A stretch of DNA of 50,453 nucleotides from Rhodothermales bacterium (GTDB taxonomy: Bacteria > Bacteroidota > Rhodothermia > Rhodothermales > VXPQ01). A program made the position numbers and the translations under genes. Positions 39,263 through 49,873 of the stretch are shown one piece after another. The DNA is taken from assembly GCA_022825385.1 (NCBI GenBank), contig JAJDWX010000043.1, forward strand, positions 1 through 50,453, in the 5' to 3' direction. Positions within the stretch are counted from its first letter, which is position 1, and the number at the start of each line of letters is the position of its first letter. The notes beneath the pieces were generated by a model that was not told the DNA's origin, made no database searches, and worked only from the letters and a program-made list of their open reading frames with translations.

Positions 39263-41758
39263 ATGCCTCGTTCAGGAATTCCTTCGCTGTGGGCGTTTCT
39301 TGCGCTTGCGGTTTTATTCGGGGGCTGTAGCATCGGGCTGCAAACGGCCCGCATGACCGACGCTCCCGCTTCAGACGCCAAAGAGTCGGAGGATTCCGAT
39401 TCCAAAATGAAGAAATATTCGGAGGTCGTCAAGGAAAGCATGGCCTCCGACGCGGGCCTGTTTACCGTGCACAGGGATGCGGAGCAGCTGCTGTTCGAGA
39501 TCCCGGATACGTTGCTTGGACGGGAGATGATTCTCGTGACGCGCCAGGCCCGTACGCACCCCGGCATGGGCTACGGCGGGCAAAAAACCAATACGCAGGT
39601 GTTGCGGTGGGAGCGACAGGGGGACAAGGTCCTCCTTCGCATCGTCTCCTACGAAAGCGTGGCGAGCGAAGAGAAGCCGATTTACCAGGCGGTCCGCAAC
39701 GCCAACCTCGAACCCGTCGTGGGCGCCTTCGACATTCTCGCCCGCAGCGACGATTCTACCCGCTCCGTCGTGGACGCGACGGAACTCTTTACGACGGACG
39801 TTCGCTTTCTGGGCCTCGGCGCGTCGAGCCGCGAACGCTACAAGGTGAAAAGCCTGGACAAGGATCGTTCCTATGTCAATGCGGCCCAAAGCTTTCCCCG
39901 CAATATCGAGGTGCGCCATACGCTGACGTACTCGGCGGACGAGCCGCCCGAAAACCCCTCGACCGGCACGATTTCCGTGGAAATGAACCAGTCCATGGTG
40001 CTTTTGCCGGATCAACTGATGACGCCGCGCCCCTGCGACGCCCGCGTGGGGTACTTCAACGTGGAGACCATCGATTACGGGGCGGACGCGCAGCGGGCGG
40101 AAGAAAAATGCTTTATTACGAAATGGCGGCTCGACCCCTCCGACCCGGAAGCCTTCGCGCGCGGCGAACTAGTGGAGCCCGTGCGGCCCATCGTCTACTA
40201 CATCGATCCGGCCACGCCGATGAAATGGCGTCCGTACATCAAACAGGGCGTGGACGACTGGAACGCGGCGTTCGAGGAAGCCGGTTTCCGGAACGCCATT
40301 ATCGGCAAATACCCGCCTTCCGCAGAGGAAGACCCGGAATTCAGCCCCGAGGACGCGCGATATTCCGTGATCCGGTATTTCCCCTCTGATATTGAAAACG
40401 CGTACGGCCCGCACGTGCACGACCCGCGCACGGGAGAGATTCTCGAAAGCGATATCGGGTGGTACCACAACGTGATGAACCTGTTGCGGAACTGGTATTT
40501 CGTGCAGACTGCCGCCGCGAACCCCCATGCGCGCAGCGTAGCGTTCGACGACGAGGTGATGGGGGAATTGATCCGGTTCGTTTCCGCCCACGAGGTGGGC
40601 CATACGCTTGGACTGCCGCACAACTGGGGTTCGAGCTACGCATTTCCCGTCGATTCGCTGCGTTCGCCTGCGTTTACAAGCGCGCGCGGCACGGCGCCGT
40701 CCATCATGGATTACGCCCGCTTCAATTACATCGCGCAGCCGGAAGACGGGGTGACGAATTTCCTTCCCGCGATCGGCGAATACGACAAATGGAGCGTTCG
40801 CTGGGGCTACCGGCCCATTCCGGACGCAACAAGCGAGGAGGAAATCAGGGCCGTGCTGAACAGCTGGGTCGCAGAGCGCGCAGACGACCCGTTGTATTTC
40901 TACGGGCGGCAAACGGGCAATCCCCTGGATCCCCGGTCCCAGCGCGAAGACCTGGGCGACGATGCGGTAGAAGCCGGTCGGCTGGGCATGGCGAACCTGC
41001 AACGGATCGTACCGAACCTGATCGAATGGACCGGAGAGGAGGGCGAGGATTACGCGCATCTTGAGGAATTGTACGGAGAGATCGTGGTCCAGTGGAGACG
41101 CTACCTCGGTCACGTAGCCCGCGAAATCGGGGGCGTGTACGAGACCCCGAAGACGTACGACCAGGAAGGACCCGTCTATACCATGGTTTCGCGAGCGGCG
41201 CAAACGAGGGCCATGGCTTTTCTGCACGAATTCGGATTCGAGACGCCCCGGTGGCTGCTCGACGAAGAGATCCTTCGCCGAATCGAACATGCGGGGTCCG
41301 TGGAGCGCATTCGCAGCGTCCAGGCGAATCGGCTGGACCTGCTGCTGGACCCGCAGCGCCTGGCCCGCCTGATCGAAGCGGAGGCCCGGCTCGGCAGCGC
41401 CGCGTACGCCCCCCTTGATATGCTGGAAGACCTGCGCAAGGGCCTTTGGCGCGAACTGGCCGGCGGCGAGGCCATCGATCCGTGGCGGCGCAATTTGCAA
41501 CGCGCCTATCTGGAGGACCTGGAGCGGCTGATGAACGAAGAGGCGACGGCGCCCCCCGCCGCCGCCCGCCGCTACCTTGGCTATACCCCCATCGACGTGA
41601 GCCAGAGCGATATCCGGGCCTACGTACGGGGCGAACTGGAAGCGCTAACCAGGGATGCGCAGCGCGCCGCCCGGCGAACGCAGGACCGGCCTACGGCGTT
41701 GCATCTCGAAGACGTACGGGCCCGCATCGAAAACATCCTGGACCCGCAGGAAGAATAA
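39263..41758 (+). CDS. Lipoprotein zinc metallopeptidase (metzincin, DUF5117/DUF4953-like)
   Basis: A secreted metalloprotease of 831 residues. The N-terminus [22 protein letters not shown] is a lipoprotein-type signal with a slightly atypical lipobox (FGGC), so the mature protein is probably anchored by a lipidated Cys. Middle residues match the DUF5117-type region ([38 protein letters not shown]). The metzincin site is [11 protein letters not shown] (His443, Glu444, His447, His453), followed by the family segment [13 protein letters not shown], whose Met is the Met-turn. Its physiological substrate is unknown. ATG 39263 is chosen because it starts the signal sequence; the open frame begins earlier at 39140. 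Confidence 0.85.
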   Translation: MPRSGIPSLWAFLALAVLFGGCSIGLQTARMTDAPASDAKESEDSDSKMKKYSEVVKESMASDAGLFTVHRDAEQLLFEIPDTLLGREMILVTRQARTHPGMGYGGQKTNTQVLRWERQGDKVLLRIVSYESVASEEKPIYQAVRNANLEPVVGAFDILARSDDSTRSVVDATELFTTDVRFLGLGASSRERYKVKSLDKDRSYVNAAQSFPRNIEVRHTLTYSADEPPENPSTGTISVEMNQSMVLLPDQLMTPRPCDARVGYFNVETIDYGADAQRAEEKCFITKWRLDPSDPEAFARGELVEPVRPIVYYIDPATPMKWRPYIKQGVDDWNAAFEEAGFRNAIIGKYPPSAEEDPEFSPEDARYSVIRYFPSDIENAYGPHVHDPRTGEILESDIGWYHNVMNLLRNWYFVQTAAANPHARSVAFDDEVMGELIRFVSAHEVGHTLGLPHNWGSSYAFPVDSLRSPAFTSARGTAPSIMDYARFNYIAQPEDGVTNFLPAIGEYDKWSVRWGYRPIPDATSEEEIRAVLNSWVAERADDPLYFYGRQTGNPLDPRSQREDLGDDAVEAGRLGMANLQRIVPNLIEWTGEEGEDYAHLEELYGEIVVQWRRYLGHVAREIGGVYETPKTYDQEGPVYTMVSRAAQTRAMAFLHEFGFETPRWLLDEEILRRIEHAGSVERIRSVQANRLDLLLDPQRLARLIEAEARLGSAAYAPLDMLEDLRKGLWRELAGGEAIDPWRRNLQRAYLEDLERLMNEEATAPPAAARRYLGYTPIDVSQSDIRAYVRGELEALTRDAQRAARRTQDRPTALHLEDVRARIENILDPQEE

Positions 41759-41789
41759 CGCGCCTGCGCATACCTTTTTCCCTCGCGCC

Positions 41790-44700
41790 ATGGCCGCCGA
41801 TCCTTCTATCCGCCGCGCTCCCGAAGAGGAGATACAATTCGGAATCCGGGGCATGACGTGCGCCGCCTGCGCGCTCCGCGTCGAAAAAGCGCTCCGCGGC
41901 GTGGACGGCGTGGCGGCGGCGGACGTCAACCTGGCCACCGAACGCGCGCGCGTACGCTACCAGCGCGGTTCCGGCCTGCCCGGGGGCCTGTACGCCGCGG
42001 CGCGCGCCGCCGGATACGAGGCCGTGGAAGCGGCGGCGGACGTCAGGGAACAAACAGCCGCAGAAACCACGGCCCGCGAATCGGATCGGCGCGCCCTCGG
42101 AAGGCGGGCGCTGCTTGCAGGCATTCCCGCCGCGCTCGTCGTGGTCTTGCAAATGGCCCCCATGCTGTGGCCTCCGGCGGCGTCCTGGCTCCACATGCTG
42201 ATCGGGGAGGGACCCCTGGCCTATACCTTGTTCGCGCTGGCCAGCATCGTGCAATTCGGGCCGGGGCGCTGGTTCTACCGGTTGGGCTGGAAGGCGGCGC
42301 GGGCGCTAAGCCCGGACATGTACGCGCTGGTCATGCTGGGGTCCAGCGCGGCCTACGGATATTCGGTGGTGGCCCTGTTTTGGCCCGGCGCGCTGCCCGC
42401 CGGCGCCGCCCATGCGTACTTCGAAGCGTCTTCGGCGATCATTGCGCTCATTTTGCTGGGCAAATATCTGGAAGCGCGCGCCCGGGAGCGGGCTGGAGAC
42501 GCCATGCGGTCGCTGCTTTCCCTGCGTCCGCCGCTGGCCCGCATCGCCAAGGGAGACAAGGAGATGGATATTCCCATTGGAGAACTCGCGGCCGGCGATC
42601 TGGTGCTGGTGCGGCCCGGCGAACGCCTGCCCGCAGACGGCGTCGTGGAGGAGGGGACGTCCTGGATAAACGAGTCGATGCTTACGGGCGAATCTATTCC
42701 GGTCGAGAAAAAGGCGGGCGACAAGGTGGTGGGAGGCACGGTCAACGGGCGCGGCGGCTTTCGTTTTCGGGCGACCCATGTGGGAGAGGATACGGCGCTG
42801 GCCCGCATCGTTCGGATGGTCGAGGAAGCGCAGCAGTCGAAACCGAAAATTCAGCGCCTGGCGGACCGCGTAGTGTCCTGGTTCGCGCCTGCCGTGCTGG
42901 CAATCGCCCTGGTCGCCTTCCTGATATGGCTGGCGGCGGGCCCGGACCCGGCGTTGCCGTTTGCGCTGGTCGCAGCGGTGTCCGTATTGATCATTGCCTG
43001 TCCCTGCGCCATGGGGTTGGCTACGCCCGTATCCGTGATGGTCGGTTCGGGCAAGGCAGCCGAACTGGGCATGCTCTTTCGGAGCGCGGACGCTATGGAA
43101 GCGCTGGCCGAGGTCGATACGGTCGCCTTTGACAAGACGGGTACGCTAACGGAAGGGCGCCCCCGCCTTACGGATACGATCTCTTGCCAACCCTGGTCGG
43201 ACGAGGAAGCGCTTCGCCTGGCCGCGGCCGTCGAGCGGCGGTCGGAGCATCCCGTCGCACGGGCCATTGCGGAGGCGGCGGAAAAGCAGGGGCTATCCAT
43301 ACCCGTCGCCGCGGGCGTTCAGGCGCGCTCAGGCCTGGGCGTCTCGGGGACGGCGGAAACGGAGGGCGCTGTCAGGAACGTATCCATTGGCTCCGAACGC
43401 TTTTTGGCCGACTTTGAGGTAGATATGGCGCCCCTTGCAAAAGACGCCTTGCGCCTGCAAGCCGTGCGCGCCTGCTCGGAAGAAGGTAAAACCATGGCGT
43501 TCATGGCGGTGGACGGGGCGGTGGCGGCGGTTTTCGGGGTGGCGGACCCTATACGGGAACATGCCGCAGAAAGCATCGCGGCGCTGCGGCGGCTCGGGTG
43601 CCAGGTGGCGATCATCACCGGGGACGCGCCGCGCGCCGCCGAAACCGTTGCCGCCCGACTGGGCGTCGACGAGGTGGCGGCGGGCGTACTCCCGGAAGGG
43701 AAGGCCGAGGCCGTACAGCAATACCGGAAGGCGGGACGGCGCGTGGCGTTTACGGGAGATGGCGTAAACGACGCGCCGGCGCTGGCCCATGCCGACGTGG
43801 GCGTGGCCATGGGAACGGGTTCGGACGTCGCCATCGAGTCCGGCGACGTAATCCTGATGTCCGCCGACCCGAGGGGGTTGGCGAACGCCCGCGCGCTGGC
43901 GCAAGCCACGCTCCGCAATATCCGGCAAAACCTTTTCTGGGCGTTCGCTTACAATGTAGCGTTGATACCGGTTGCCGCCGGGGCGCTGTACCCGTTTACC
44001 GGCCATCTTTTGTCTCCCATGTTCGCTGCCGCCGCCATGAGCCTCTCCAGCGTATTCGTGCTCTCGAACGCCTTGCGCCTGAAACGTTTTCGGGGGATTT
44101 TTGGGCGCCCTGTCCCGACCGGCGCGCGTGTCTCCGTAGCTTTGGCGATTGCCTTGCTGTCCGGGGGAAATCATGCGTACGCACAGCAGGACGCCTCTTC
44201 ATCCCCAGGTTTTATTCCGTCCTTGTCTGAGCAGGGCGCGTCCGTCCCCGGCCTGGCGTCCCTGTCGGGTATACAGACGTCCAGCCCCGCCGACACGGTG
44301 CATTTCTGTCTGCCGGGCCATTTTGAAGAAGAGGAGCATGGCGAGGGCCCCGCCGCCAAGCGGCAGGGAGATTTAAACGCGGGCGAACCCCGCACGGTGC
44401 GAATGATCTACTTCGCGCCGAATGACCGCCCGCATCGCAGCAGCATGGCCGATTCGATGAAAACAGCGATCAAGCAGACTCAGACTTTTTATGCCGAACA
44501 GATGAATGTACGCGGATATGGAGAGAAAACATTCCGTTTTGAAACCGATGACCAGGGCGAGCCACTGATTCATCAGATGACCGGGCAGCACCCCGATCAA
44601 TATTATTATGATACATCTGGAGAAGCGATGTACGATGAAATTGGCAACATGTTTGATATTCGTGCAAATATTTACGCAATAATTTTGGACAGTAAATACC

Positions 44701-46850
44701 ATTCTTTTAATGGACGCGGGGGTGGTGGTGTCCGAATTAGTAAAAACGGTGGATTTGCGTGGATTCTTAATACATACACAAATGCACCAAAATCATTGTT
44801 GGGAGGATTCATCGGAATATTCGCCCATGAGTTGGGGCACGCTTTCGGATTACAGCACGATTTTCGTGATGATTCATATATTATGTCGTATAGTTCAGGA
44901 GGTACATTGTCTGAGTGCAATGCTGGATTCTTGTCTGTGCATCCCTATTTCAGTCCCGATATCCCCACTGAAGAAGGCTCACGGCCGAACATTGAATTTG
45001 TTTCTTCGATTTCCTATCCGCCTGGTTCAGAACGTATCTCTGTTCAAATCAAAGCCAGCGACCCAGAGGGACTACATCAGGCGATTTTTCACGTTACGAC
45101 AAAAGGGCCCCATCCCGCCACAGGAGTTTATGAAGTGAATGCGTGCCGCGGATTCGCAGGCATGCAGGATGGCGTAGCCCAATTTGATTATGATGGTACG
45201 CTTCCTTCGGCTGAGGGCCAAACACTTTCGAATCATCCCGTTCACCCGATACTCGTGGACGTTGTCGATACGAATGGAGATGTAGGTAAGGCATTTATGA
45301 CTTTAATTGAAATATCCAAGAATCATATTACCCGCCTCGACGGACATAAAAGCGCTGTTAACAGCGTGTCTTTTTCTCCCGACGGAACGATGCTTGCTTC
45401 TGGATCACATGATGAGACAATCAAACTTTGGGATGTGGAGACAAATGAAAACGTCGCTACCCTTAAAGGACATAAAAGCAGCGTTAACAGCGTGCATAAA
45501 AGCAGCGTTAACAGCGTGTCCTTTTCTCCCGACGGAACGATGCTTGCTTCTGGATCACATGATGAGACAATAAAACTTTGGGATGTGGAGACAAATGAAA
45601 ACATCGCTACGCTTAAAGGACATAAAAGCAACGTTAACAGCGTGTCCTTTTCTCCCGATGGCACTATGCTTGCTTCTGGATCACATGATGAGACAATCAA
45701 ACTTTGGGATATGAAGGCAAAAGAAAACATCGCTACCCTTAAAGGATATAAAAGCAGCGTTAACAGCGTGTCCTTTTCTCCCGATGGTACTATGTTAGCC
45801 TCTGGAGCATGGGATTACACGATTCGGCTATGGGATATATCCACAAAAGAAAATATTACTATTCTTCGGGGGCATAAAGGCATAGTTAGCTCCTTGTCTT
45901 TTTCTCCTGATGGAACGATGCTTGCTTCTGGATCACATGATGAGACAGTCAAACTTTGGGATATGAAGACAAAAGAAAACATCGCTACCCTTAGAGGGCA
46001 TACAACTTTTGTTCACACTGTGTCTTTTATTCACAGCGTGTTCTTTTCTCCCGATGGAACGATGCTTGCTTCTGGATTACATGATGACAGCGTCAAACTT
46101 TGGGATGTGGAGACAAAAGAAAACATCGCTACGCTTAGAGGACATAAAAGCAGTGTTACCAGTGTGTCCTTTGCTCCCGATGGCGCTACATTAGCCTCTG
46201 GAGGATTGGATAACGCGATTCGGCTGTGGGATGTGTTCGAATGGGCTTCGGTGGTGCCCGATGCGCCAGTCAACCTCATGGCCCTCGCCAGCAATAGGCA
46301 TGTGTTGTTGTCCTGGGAAGCTCCGACCGATGACAGAGGATCGGAGATTATCGGCTATGCATACAGGCATCAGGAGGATGGGGGCGCCTTCAGCGAGTGG
46401 ATGGACATTCCCGACAGCGGTCCCGGCGCCGCGAATGAGAGTAGTTACAAAGTCGCAGACCTTACGAACGGCTCGACCTATACGTTCGAAATGCGCGCGG
46501 CGAACATGCACGGCGGCGGGCGTTCCGCGGCGGTAACCGCAACGTTGCCGCCGGGTCCGACAAGCGCCGAACGGGAGGAATTGCCCGCCGAGGTGGCGCT
46601 GCTGGGCAACTATCCAAATCCGTTCAATCCAGAGACGACGATACGCTATGCGCTGCCCCGTGCAGGCATGGTTCGTCTTGCAGTATACGACCTGTTAGGA
46701 CGCGAGGTGGCGACGCTGGTTGACGAACTTCAGCCCGCGGGCCGTCACGCAGCGCGTTTTCATGGAGACGATCTGCAAAGCGGGGTTTATGCGTACCGCT
46801 TGCATACAGGAGACAAAGAGGTTGTCCGCACGATGGTTCTTGTCAAGTGA
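41790..46850 (+). CDS. CopA-type copper ATPase fused to secreted metzincin-WD40-FnIII-T9SS protein
   Basis: A continuous 1686-codon frame with two normally unrelated parts. Residues 1-~767 are a complete P1B copper exporter: heavy-metal domain (GMTCAAC, 21-27), TGES (299-302), CPC (404-406), DKTGT (448), SEHPVARA and GDGVNDAP (656), ending at the last membrane helix and NALRLKRF. With no stop the frame runs through [13 protein letters not shown] into a signal-peptide-like hydrophobic stretch (781-798, cleavage after HAYA). A metzincin follows ([11 protein letters not shown], His1013-His1023, Met1032), then seven WD40 repeats (1185-1492), a fibronectin III domain and a T9SS sorting domain ([16 protein letters not shown], ~1599-1686). 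Loss of the copA stop or a sequence error are alternatives; TTG 44073 could start a separate secreted protease. Confidence 0.75.
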   Translation: MAADPSIRRAPEEEIQFGIRGMTCAACALRVEKALRGVDGVAAADVNLATERARVRYQRGSGLPGGLYAAARAAGYEAVEAAADVREQTAAETTARESDRRALGRRALLAGIPAALVVVLQMAPMLWPPAASWLHMLIGEGPLAYTLFALASIVQFGPGRWFYRLGWKAARALSPDMYALVMLGSSAAYGYSVVALFWPGALPAGAAHAYFEASSAIIALILLGKYLEARARERAGDAMRSLLSLRPPLARIAKGDKEMDIPIGELAAGDLVLVRPGERLPADGVVEEGTSWINESMLTGESIPVEKKAGDKVVGGTVNGRGGFRFRATHVGEDTALARIVRMVEEAQQSKPKIQRLADRVVSWFAPAVLAIALVAFLIWLAAGPDPALPFALVAAVSVLIIACPCAMGLATPVSVMVGSGKAAELGMLFRSADAMEALAEVDTVAFDKTGTLTEGRPRLTDTISCQPWSDEEALRLAAAVERRSEHPVARAIAEAAEKQGLSIPVAAGVQARSGLGVSGTAETEGAVRNVSIGSERFLADFEVDMAPLAKDALRLQAVRACSEEGKTMAFMAVDGAVAAVFGVADPIREHAAESIAALRRLGCQVAIITGDAPRAAETVAARLGVDEVAAGVLPEGKAEAVQQYRKAGRRVAFTGDGVNDAPALAHADVGVAMGTGSDVAIESGDVILMSADPRGLANARALAQATLRNIRQNLFWAFAYNVALIPVAAGALYPFTGHLLSPMFAAAAMSLSSVFVLSNALRLKRFRGIFGRPVPTGARVSVALAIALLSGGNHAYAQQDASSSPGFIPSLSEQGASVPGLASLSGIQTSSPADTVHFCLPGHFEEEEHGEGPAAKRQGDLNAGEPRTVRMIYFAPNDRPHRSSMADSMKTAIKQTQTFYAEQMNVRGYGEKTFRFETDDQGEPLIHQMTGQHPDQYYYDTSGEAMYDEIGNMFDIRANIYAIILDSKYHSFNGRGGGGVRISKNGGFAWILNTYTNAPKSLLGGFIGIFAHELGHAFGLQHDFRDDSYIMSYSSGGTLSECNAGFLSVHPYFSPDIPTEEGSRPNIEFVSSISYPPGSERISVQIKASDPEGLHQAIFHVTTKGPHPATGVYEVNACRGFAGMQDGVAQFDYDGTLPSAEGQTLSNHPVHPILVDVVDTNGDVGKAFMTLIEISKNHITRLDGHKSAVNSVSFSPDGTMLASGSHDETIKLWDVETNENVATLKGHKSSVNSVHKSSVNSVSFSPDGTMLASGSHDETIKLWDVETNENIATLKGHKSNVNSVSFSPDGTMLASGSHDETIKLWDMKAKENIATLKGYKSSVNSVSFSPDGTMLASGAWDYTIRLWDISTKENITILRGHKGIVSSLSFSPDGTMLASGSHDETVKLWDMKTKENIATLRGHTTFVHTVSFIHSVFFSPDGTMLASGLHDDSVKLWDVETKENIATLRGHKSSVTSVSFAPDGATLASGGLDNAIRLWDVFEWASVVPDAPVNLMALASNRHVLLSWEAPTDDRGSEIIGYAYRHQEDGGAFSEWMDIPDSGPGAANESSYKVADLTNGSTYTFEMRAANMHGGGRSAAVTATLPPGPTSAEREELPAEVALLGNYPNPFNPETTIRYALPRAGMVRLAVYDLLGREVATLVDELQPAGRHAARFHGDDLQSGVYAYRLHTGDKEVVRTMVLVK
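44440..46250 (+). other. AT-rich segment inside the fusion gene
   Basis: Bases 44641-44700 are 19/60 G+C, against 42/60 at 43741-43800 in the CopA part. The AT-rich stretch covers the protease catalytic domain and WD40 repeats; the signal-peptide leader before it and the FnIII/T9SS end after it are GC-rich like the rest of the window. This is a composition island of likely foreign origin inside a native frame. The boundaries are judged by eye. Confidence 0.6.
45342..46265 (+). repeat. Seven tandem 126-bp WD40-coding repeats
   Basis: Repeat units begin at 45342, 45468, 45618, 45744, 45870, 45996 and 46140. All are 126 bases except unit 2, which holds an extra 24 bases (exact tandem duplication, 45471-45494 and 45495-45518), and unit 6, which holds an extra 18. 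Each unit encodes [16 protein letters not shown] followed by [16 protein letters not shown] residues. Seven units are a full WD40 propeller. Their near identity points to recent amplification. Confidence 0.9.
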
Positions 46851-46913
46851 GCGCTCAATTTGCGCCAGCGGATTTTCTCTCCTCTATTATACAGAGGAAA
46901 CGCCGCCGCGCTA

Positions 46914-48167
46914 TTATGGCCCCAGGGCGCCTATTGGAATAATCCCCACGCCGTCCGGGCGCATATATCCGTATCCCGACGGAACGATGACGGCCAGCAT
47001 GGAAGGCGCGCCACACAGCTCCCGATCCACGCGCTGCGCCAGTTTTAGCAGGTTGCGCGCGCCTTCGTCTACGCGCTTGCCGCCCAGTTTGATTTCAAAG
47101 GCCGCCCAGCGTCCGTCCATCGCCTGGACGATGGCGTCTGCCTCCAGCCCGTCGCTGGCGCGATAATGATACACTTCGGCATCGGCTGCCTGGGCGTAAA
47201 CACGCAAATCCCGAATGACCAGGGATTCGAAGAGAAAACCGAAGAGTTGCAGGTCTTTCAGCAAGCGATTCGGAGTCAGACGCAGTGCCGCCACGGCAAG
47301 CGACGGGTCCGTGAAGTGCCGGACGGGCCGGGTTCTGAGTACGGAACGGGATCGCAGGCGCGGCGCCCAGGCCAGCTGATTTTCCACCACCATAATCCGT
47401 TCCAGCGTTTCGAGATATTGAGCCGCTGTATGGGGCTTCATCCCGGAACTGTTGCCTTCGCTCATATCCGACGCCAGCGTCGAGACGGCGGCAGGCGTCG
47501 CCACGTTGCGAGCAAGAGAGCGCAGTAATAATCCGATTTTCGCCGGATTTCTTCGTTTGCCGTCTCCATTTGCAATGTCCGCCCGTCGGATTTCATTGAG
47601 ATAATCCCGGTTTGCTCGCAAAACCTGGTCCGTAGTTTTGTTCAGATTGCCGGGCCAGCCCCCCCGGCAGATTCGTTCTGCGAGCGTAGCAATCGGTATT
47701 CTCGCCTCTGGAGCATTGGGGGAAACGCCTTCAAGAAGCGCTTGCATTGAGATGGCGCCAGAAGCATGCCCGGTTTCAAAAAGGGAGAGAGGGCGCATGC
47801 GAAGGCGAGTCAAGCGCCCGGCCCCGGTATGCCTTGTTATATCGTCCGCGGGAATTGCAGAGCCGGTGAGAATAAATTGCCCGGGCGCGCGGCGCTCGTC
47901 CACGGTTCTTCGCACATGATTCCAGACGGACGGCCCCAGCTGCCACTCGTCGATCAGGCGCGGCGTGGAGCCCGCGAGAATGTGCGCCGGTTCAATGGCC
48001 GCAAGCGCACGCGCATTCTCGTCCACGTCCAGCAAGACTTCGCTGGCGGTGATCTGCCGGGCAGTTTCCGTTTTGCCGCACGCCCGCGGTCCTTCTATCA
48101 CCACCGCGCCCACGGATTCCAGTTGATCCTTCAGTTCCTTGTCGATGATTCGGGGGATGTAGTCCAT
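46914..48167 (-). CDS. AAA ATPase with DUF4143 domain
   Basis: A 417-residue member of the AAA_14/DUF4143 family of bacterial ATPases, common in accessory regions and with no settled role. It has a Walker A motif GPRACGKTE near residue 26, a Walker B-like segment RLIDEWQ, and a sensor-like GQFILTGSA. The C-terminal DUF4143 part ends in a restriction-nuclease-like ADAIVQAMDGRWAAFEIKLGG (E-x-K fold), which may act on nucleic acid. It converges on the T9SS fusion gene with 63 bases between stops; a short CCTCT/AGAGG hairpin lies there. Its promoter must be in the AT-rich gap after 48167. Confidence 0.85.
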   Translation of the reverse strand: MDYIPRIIDKELKDQLESVGAVVIEGPRACGKTETARQITASEVLLDVDENARALAAIEPAHILAGSTPRLIDEWQLGPSVWNHVRRTVDERRAPGQFILTGSAIPADDITRHTGAGRLTRLRMRPLSLFETGHASGAISMQALLEGVSPNAPEARIPIATLAERICRGGWPGNLNKTTDQVLRANRDYLNEIRRADIANGDGKRRNPAKIGLLLRSLARNVATPAAVSTLASDMSEGNSSGMKPHTAAQYLETLERIMVVENQLAWAPRLRSRSVLRTRPVRHFTDPSLAVAALRLTPNRLLKDLQLFGFLFESLVIRDLRVYAQAADAEVYHYRASDGLEADAIVQAMDGRWAAFEIKLGGKRVDEGARNLLKLAQRVDRELCGAPSMLAVIVPSGYGYMRPDGVGIIPIGALGP

Positions 48168-48496
48168 GGCTTATCGGCATAAAAGAAACAAATATAACGG
48201 CAGTAATATAAGTATTAAAACGGCAGAAATACAAAAATATTAAAGGTGGAAATAACGATATTCCAACGGGTGAAATGGCGAATTGCCGAACAAGGTTCCC
48301 CGGACCGGACGGCCGGACGGGTATTGCGACGCCGTCTCCGAAAAATCGTATTTTGGCGACCCTTGCTACATCACAGCGCATTTTGGCGGATCAATCCGGG
48401 CAGTACGGAGAGGCCTCAACGGCCTTTTGACAGGAACTGTCGTTTATGCAACTTTGTAGTTACTGTATGCTATAACGCACCAAGCGAGGGCACGCC
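48168..48496. other. 329-base divergent intergenic region
   Basis: Bases 48178-48245 are AT-rich with a short direct repeat (AACGGCAGTAATA / AACGGCAGAAATA), suited to be the promoter of the minus-strand ATPase. The rest is ordinary sequence up to the mazEF-type promoter region. No gene is supported in this gap. Confidence 0.35.
48429..48461 (+). promoter_or_regulatory. Two small palindromes upstream of the antitoxin gene
   Basis: GACAG-GAA-CTGTC (48429-48441) and AACT-TTGT-AGTT (48450-48461) are adjacent palindromes 36-68 bases before the antitoxin ATG. TTTG (48426-48429) and CAACTTTG (48449-48456) have Bacteroidota-like -33/-7 spacing but one mismatch. Antitoxins of this type usually bind such palindromes to repress their operon, so these are candidate operators. 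Confidence 0.3.
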
Positions 48497-48748
48497 ATGA
48501 AGGTAAAAATCGTTCCGATCGGAAACTCCCAGGGGATTCGCATTCCCAAACCAGTTATTGAGGCCGCAAAGCTGGAAGGCCCCCTCAAGATGCGCGTGGT
48601 GGATTCAGGCTTGCTCATTGAGCGTACCTCCTTGCCACGCGCCGGGTGGGCCGAAGCAGCGGAAGAAATTCGTTCGCGAGGAGAAGATGTCCTTCTTGAT
48701 AACCCGGTCCCGACAGAATTTGACGAATCCGAGTGGAAATGGGAATGA
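48497..48748 (+). CDS. MazE-like antitoxin (SpoVT/AbrB fold)
   Basis: An 83-residue DNA-binding antitoxin. It starts MKVKIVPIGNSQGIRIPKPV, typical of the AbrB-type swapped-hairpin barrel, and ends in an acidic, aromatic tail (EFDESEWKWE) like those that block the toxin active site. The toxin gene overlaps its stop by ATGA, the usual arrangement. Antitoxin binding to its promoter would autoregulate the pair. Confidence 0.9.
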   Translation: MKVKIVPIGNSQGIRIPKPVIEAAKLEGPLKMRVVDSGLLIERTSLPRAGWAEAAEEIRSRGEDVLLDNPVPTEFDESEWKWE

Positions 48749-49071
48749 ATGGCCCCCAGCGGGGAGACGTATACCTGGTGTCGCTGGATCCTACTCAAGG
48801 GCGGGAAATCAGAAAAACGCGACCATGCGTAGTGGTATCTCCCGATGACATCAATATTCATCTCCAAACGTTTCTCGTGGCGCCAATGACTACGGGATGC
48901 CACCCGTATCCATTTCGCATTCCGTGCAGATTTCATGAAAAAGATGGTTTTATTGTGGTAGATCAGTTGAGAGCCATTGACCAGCAGCGCATGATTCGCC
49001 GTATCGGAAAAATATCTGCCTCAACTATGTTTCATGTGCTTACGGTATTGCAGGAAATGTTTGCCCCGTAA
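48745..49071 (+). CDS. MazF/PemK-family endoribonuclease toxin
   Basis: An mRNA interferase of 108 residues that cuts RNA and stops growth when released from its antitoxin. It has the SH3-like MazF core: RGDVYLVSLDPTQGREIRKT, the RPCVVVSPD segment with the catalytic Arg, and APMTTG for the conserved Thr/Ser. The ATG at 48745 is chosen because it overlaps the antitoxin stop; an upstream GTG (48733) would add four residues. The cleavage sequence cannot be read from the gene. Confidence 0.92.
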   Translation: MNGPQRGDVYLVSLDPTQGREIRKTRPCVVVSPDDINIHLQTFLVAPMTTGCHPYPFRIPCRFHEKDGFIVVDQLRAIDQQRMIRRIGKISASTMFHVLTVLQEMFAP

Positions 49072-49095
49072 CATTTTTCTTGTCAGATAGCCCCC

Positions 49096-49800
49096 ATGAC
49101 CCTTGCAACAATACAGGCCCGGCTTGAGGCGGAGGGCAATCCCGACATCGCCGCCCATTCGGCGCGTTTTTTTCGCACCGGGCCGGGCGAATACGGGGAA
49201 GGGGACCGGTTTCGGGGCATCCGCGTCCCCGTGCTCCGCAAACTGGCCCGCGCTTGCGACGCGGCGGATATGTCTGTGGCGGAGCAACTGCTCATGTCGC
49301 CCTGGCACGAAGATCGGCTGTGCGCGCTGTTCATCCTGGTCCGGCGGTACGAACGGGGGGACGCCGCGCAAAAGCAAGCGGCGTTCGATCTCTACCTGAA
49401 ACGGGTCGAGTACGTCAACAACTGGGACCTGGTAGACGCCTCTGCGCCAAAGATTGTCGGCGCGCATCTGGCGGCGGGGGAGAAGGACCTGCTTTTCGCG
49501 TGGGCCCGCGACGAGAGCCTGTGGAAACGCCGCATTGCGGTGCTTGCTACCTACTGGTACATCAAGCGGGGCGGCTTCGAGGAATTGCTGATCCTCGCCG
49601 AACAACTGCTAAACGACAAGGAAGACCTGATCCACAAGGCCGTCGGATGGATGCTGCGCGAAGTGGGCAAGCAGGACCGCGCCGCGGAAGAGGCGTTTCT
49701 GCGGCGGCATTACCGGCGCATGCCCCGAACCATGCTCCGCTACGCCATCGAACGATTCGACGAAAAGACCCGCAAGGCGTATCTGGAAGGGCGGATCTGA
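49096..49800 (+). CDS. AlkD-like DNA glycosylase (HEAT-repeat)
   Basis: A 234-residue alpha-helical HEAT-repeat protein of the AlkC/AlkD family, which excises alkylated bases such as 3-methyladenine and 7-methylguanine from DNA. It has FRGIRVPVLRKLAR, the NNWDLVDASAP segment carrying the conserved Asp and an aromatic residue next to it, and LWKRRIAVLATYWYIKRG with the arginine of the damaged-base pocket. Length is usual. It starts 25 bases after the toxin gene and may share its transcript. Confidence 0.88.
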   Translation: MTLATIQARLEAEGNPDIAAHSARFFRTGPGEYGEGDRFRGIRVPVLRKLARACDAADMSVAEQLLMSPWHEDRLCALFILVRRYERGDAAQKQAAFDLYLKRVEYVNNWDLVDASAPKIVGAHLAAGEKDLLFAWARDESLWKRRIAVLATYWYIKRGGFEELLILAEQLLNDKEDLIHKAVGWMLREVGKQDRAAEEAFLRRHYRRMPRTMLRYAIERFDEKTRKAYLEGRI

Positions 49801-49813
49801 AGGCTCGCCGGGT

Positions 49814-49857
49814 GCCTTGCAGGGGTTTTTCGCTTCGCCGATGCCGGGATGCAAGGC
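49814..49857. repeat. Inverted repeat between converging genes
   Basis: GCCTTGCA (49814-49821) and TGCAAGGC (49850-49857) pair perfectly around a 28-base loop, in the 73-base gap between alkD and the minus-strand gene. No T-run follows, so a terminator is only possible. Confidence 0.35.
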
Positions 49858-49873
49858 GCGAGAAGCGGACGGA

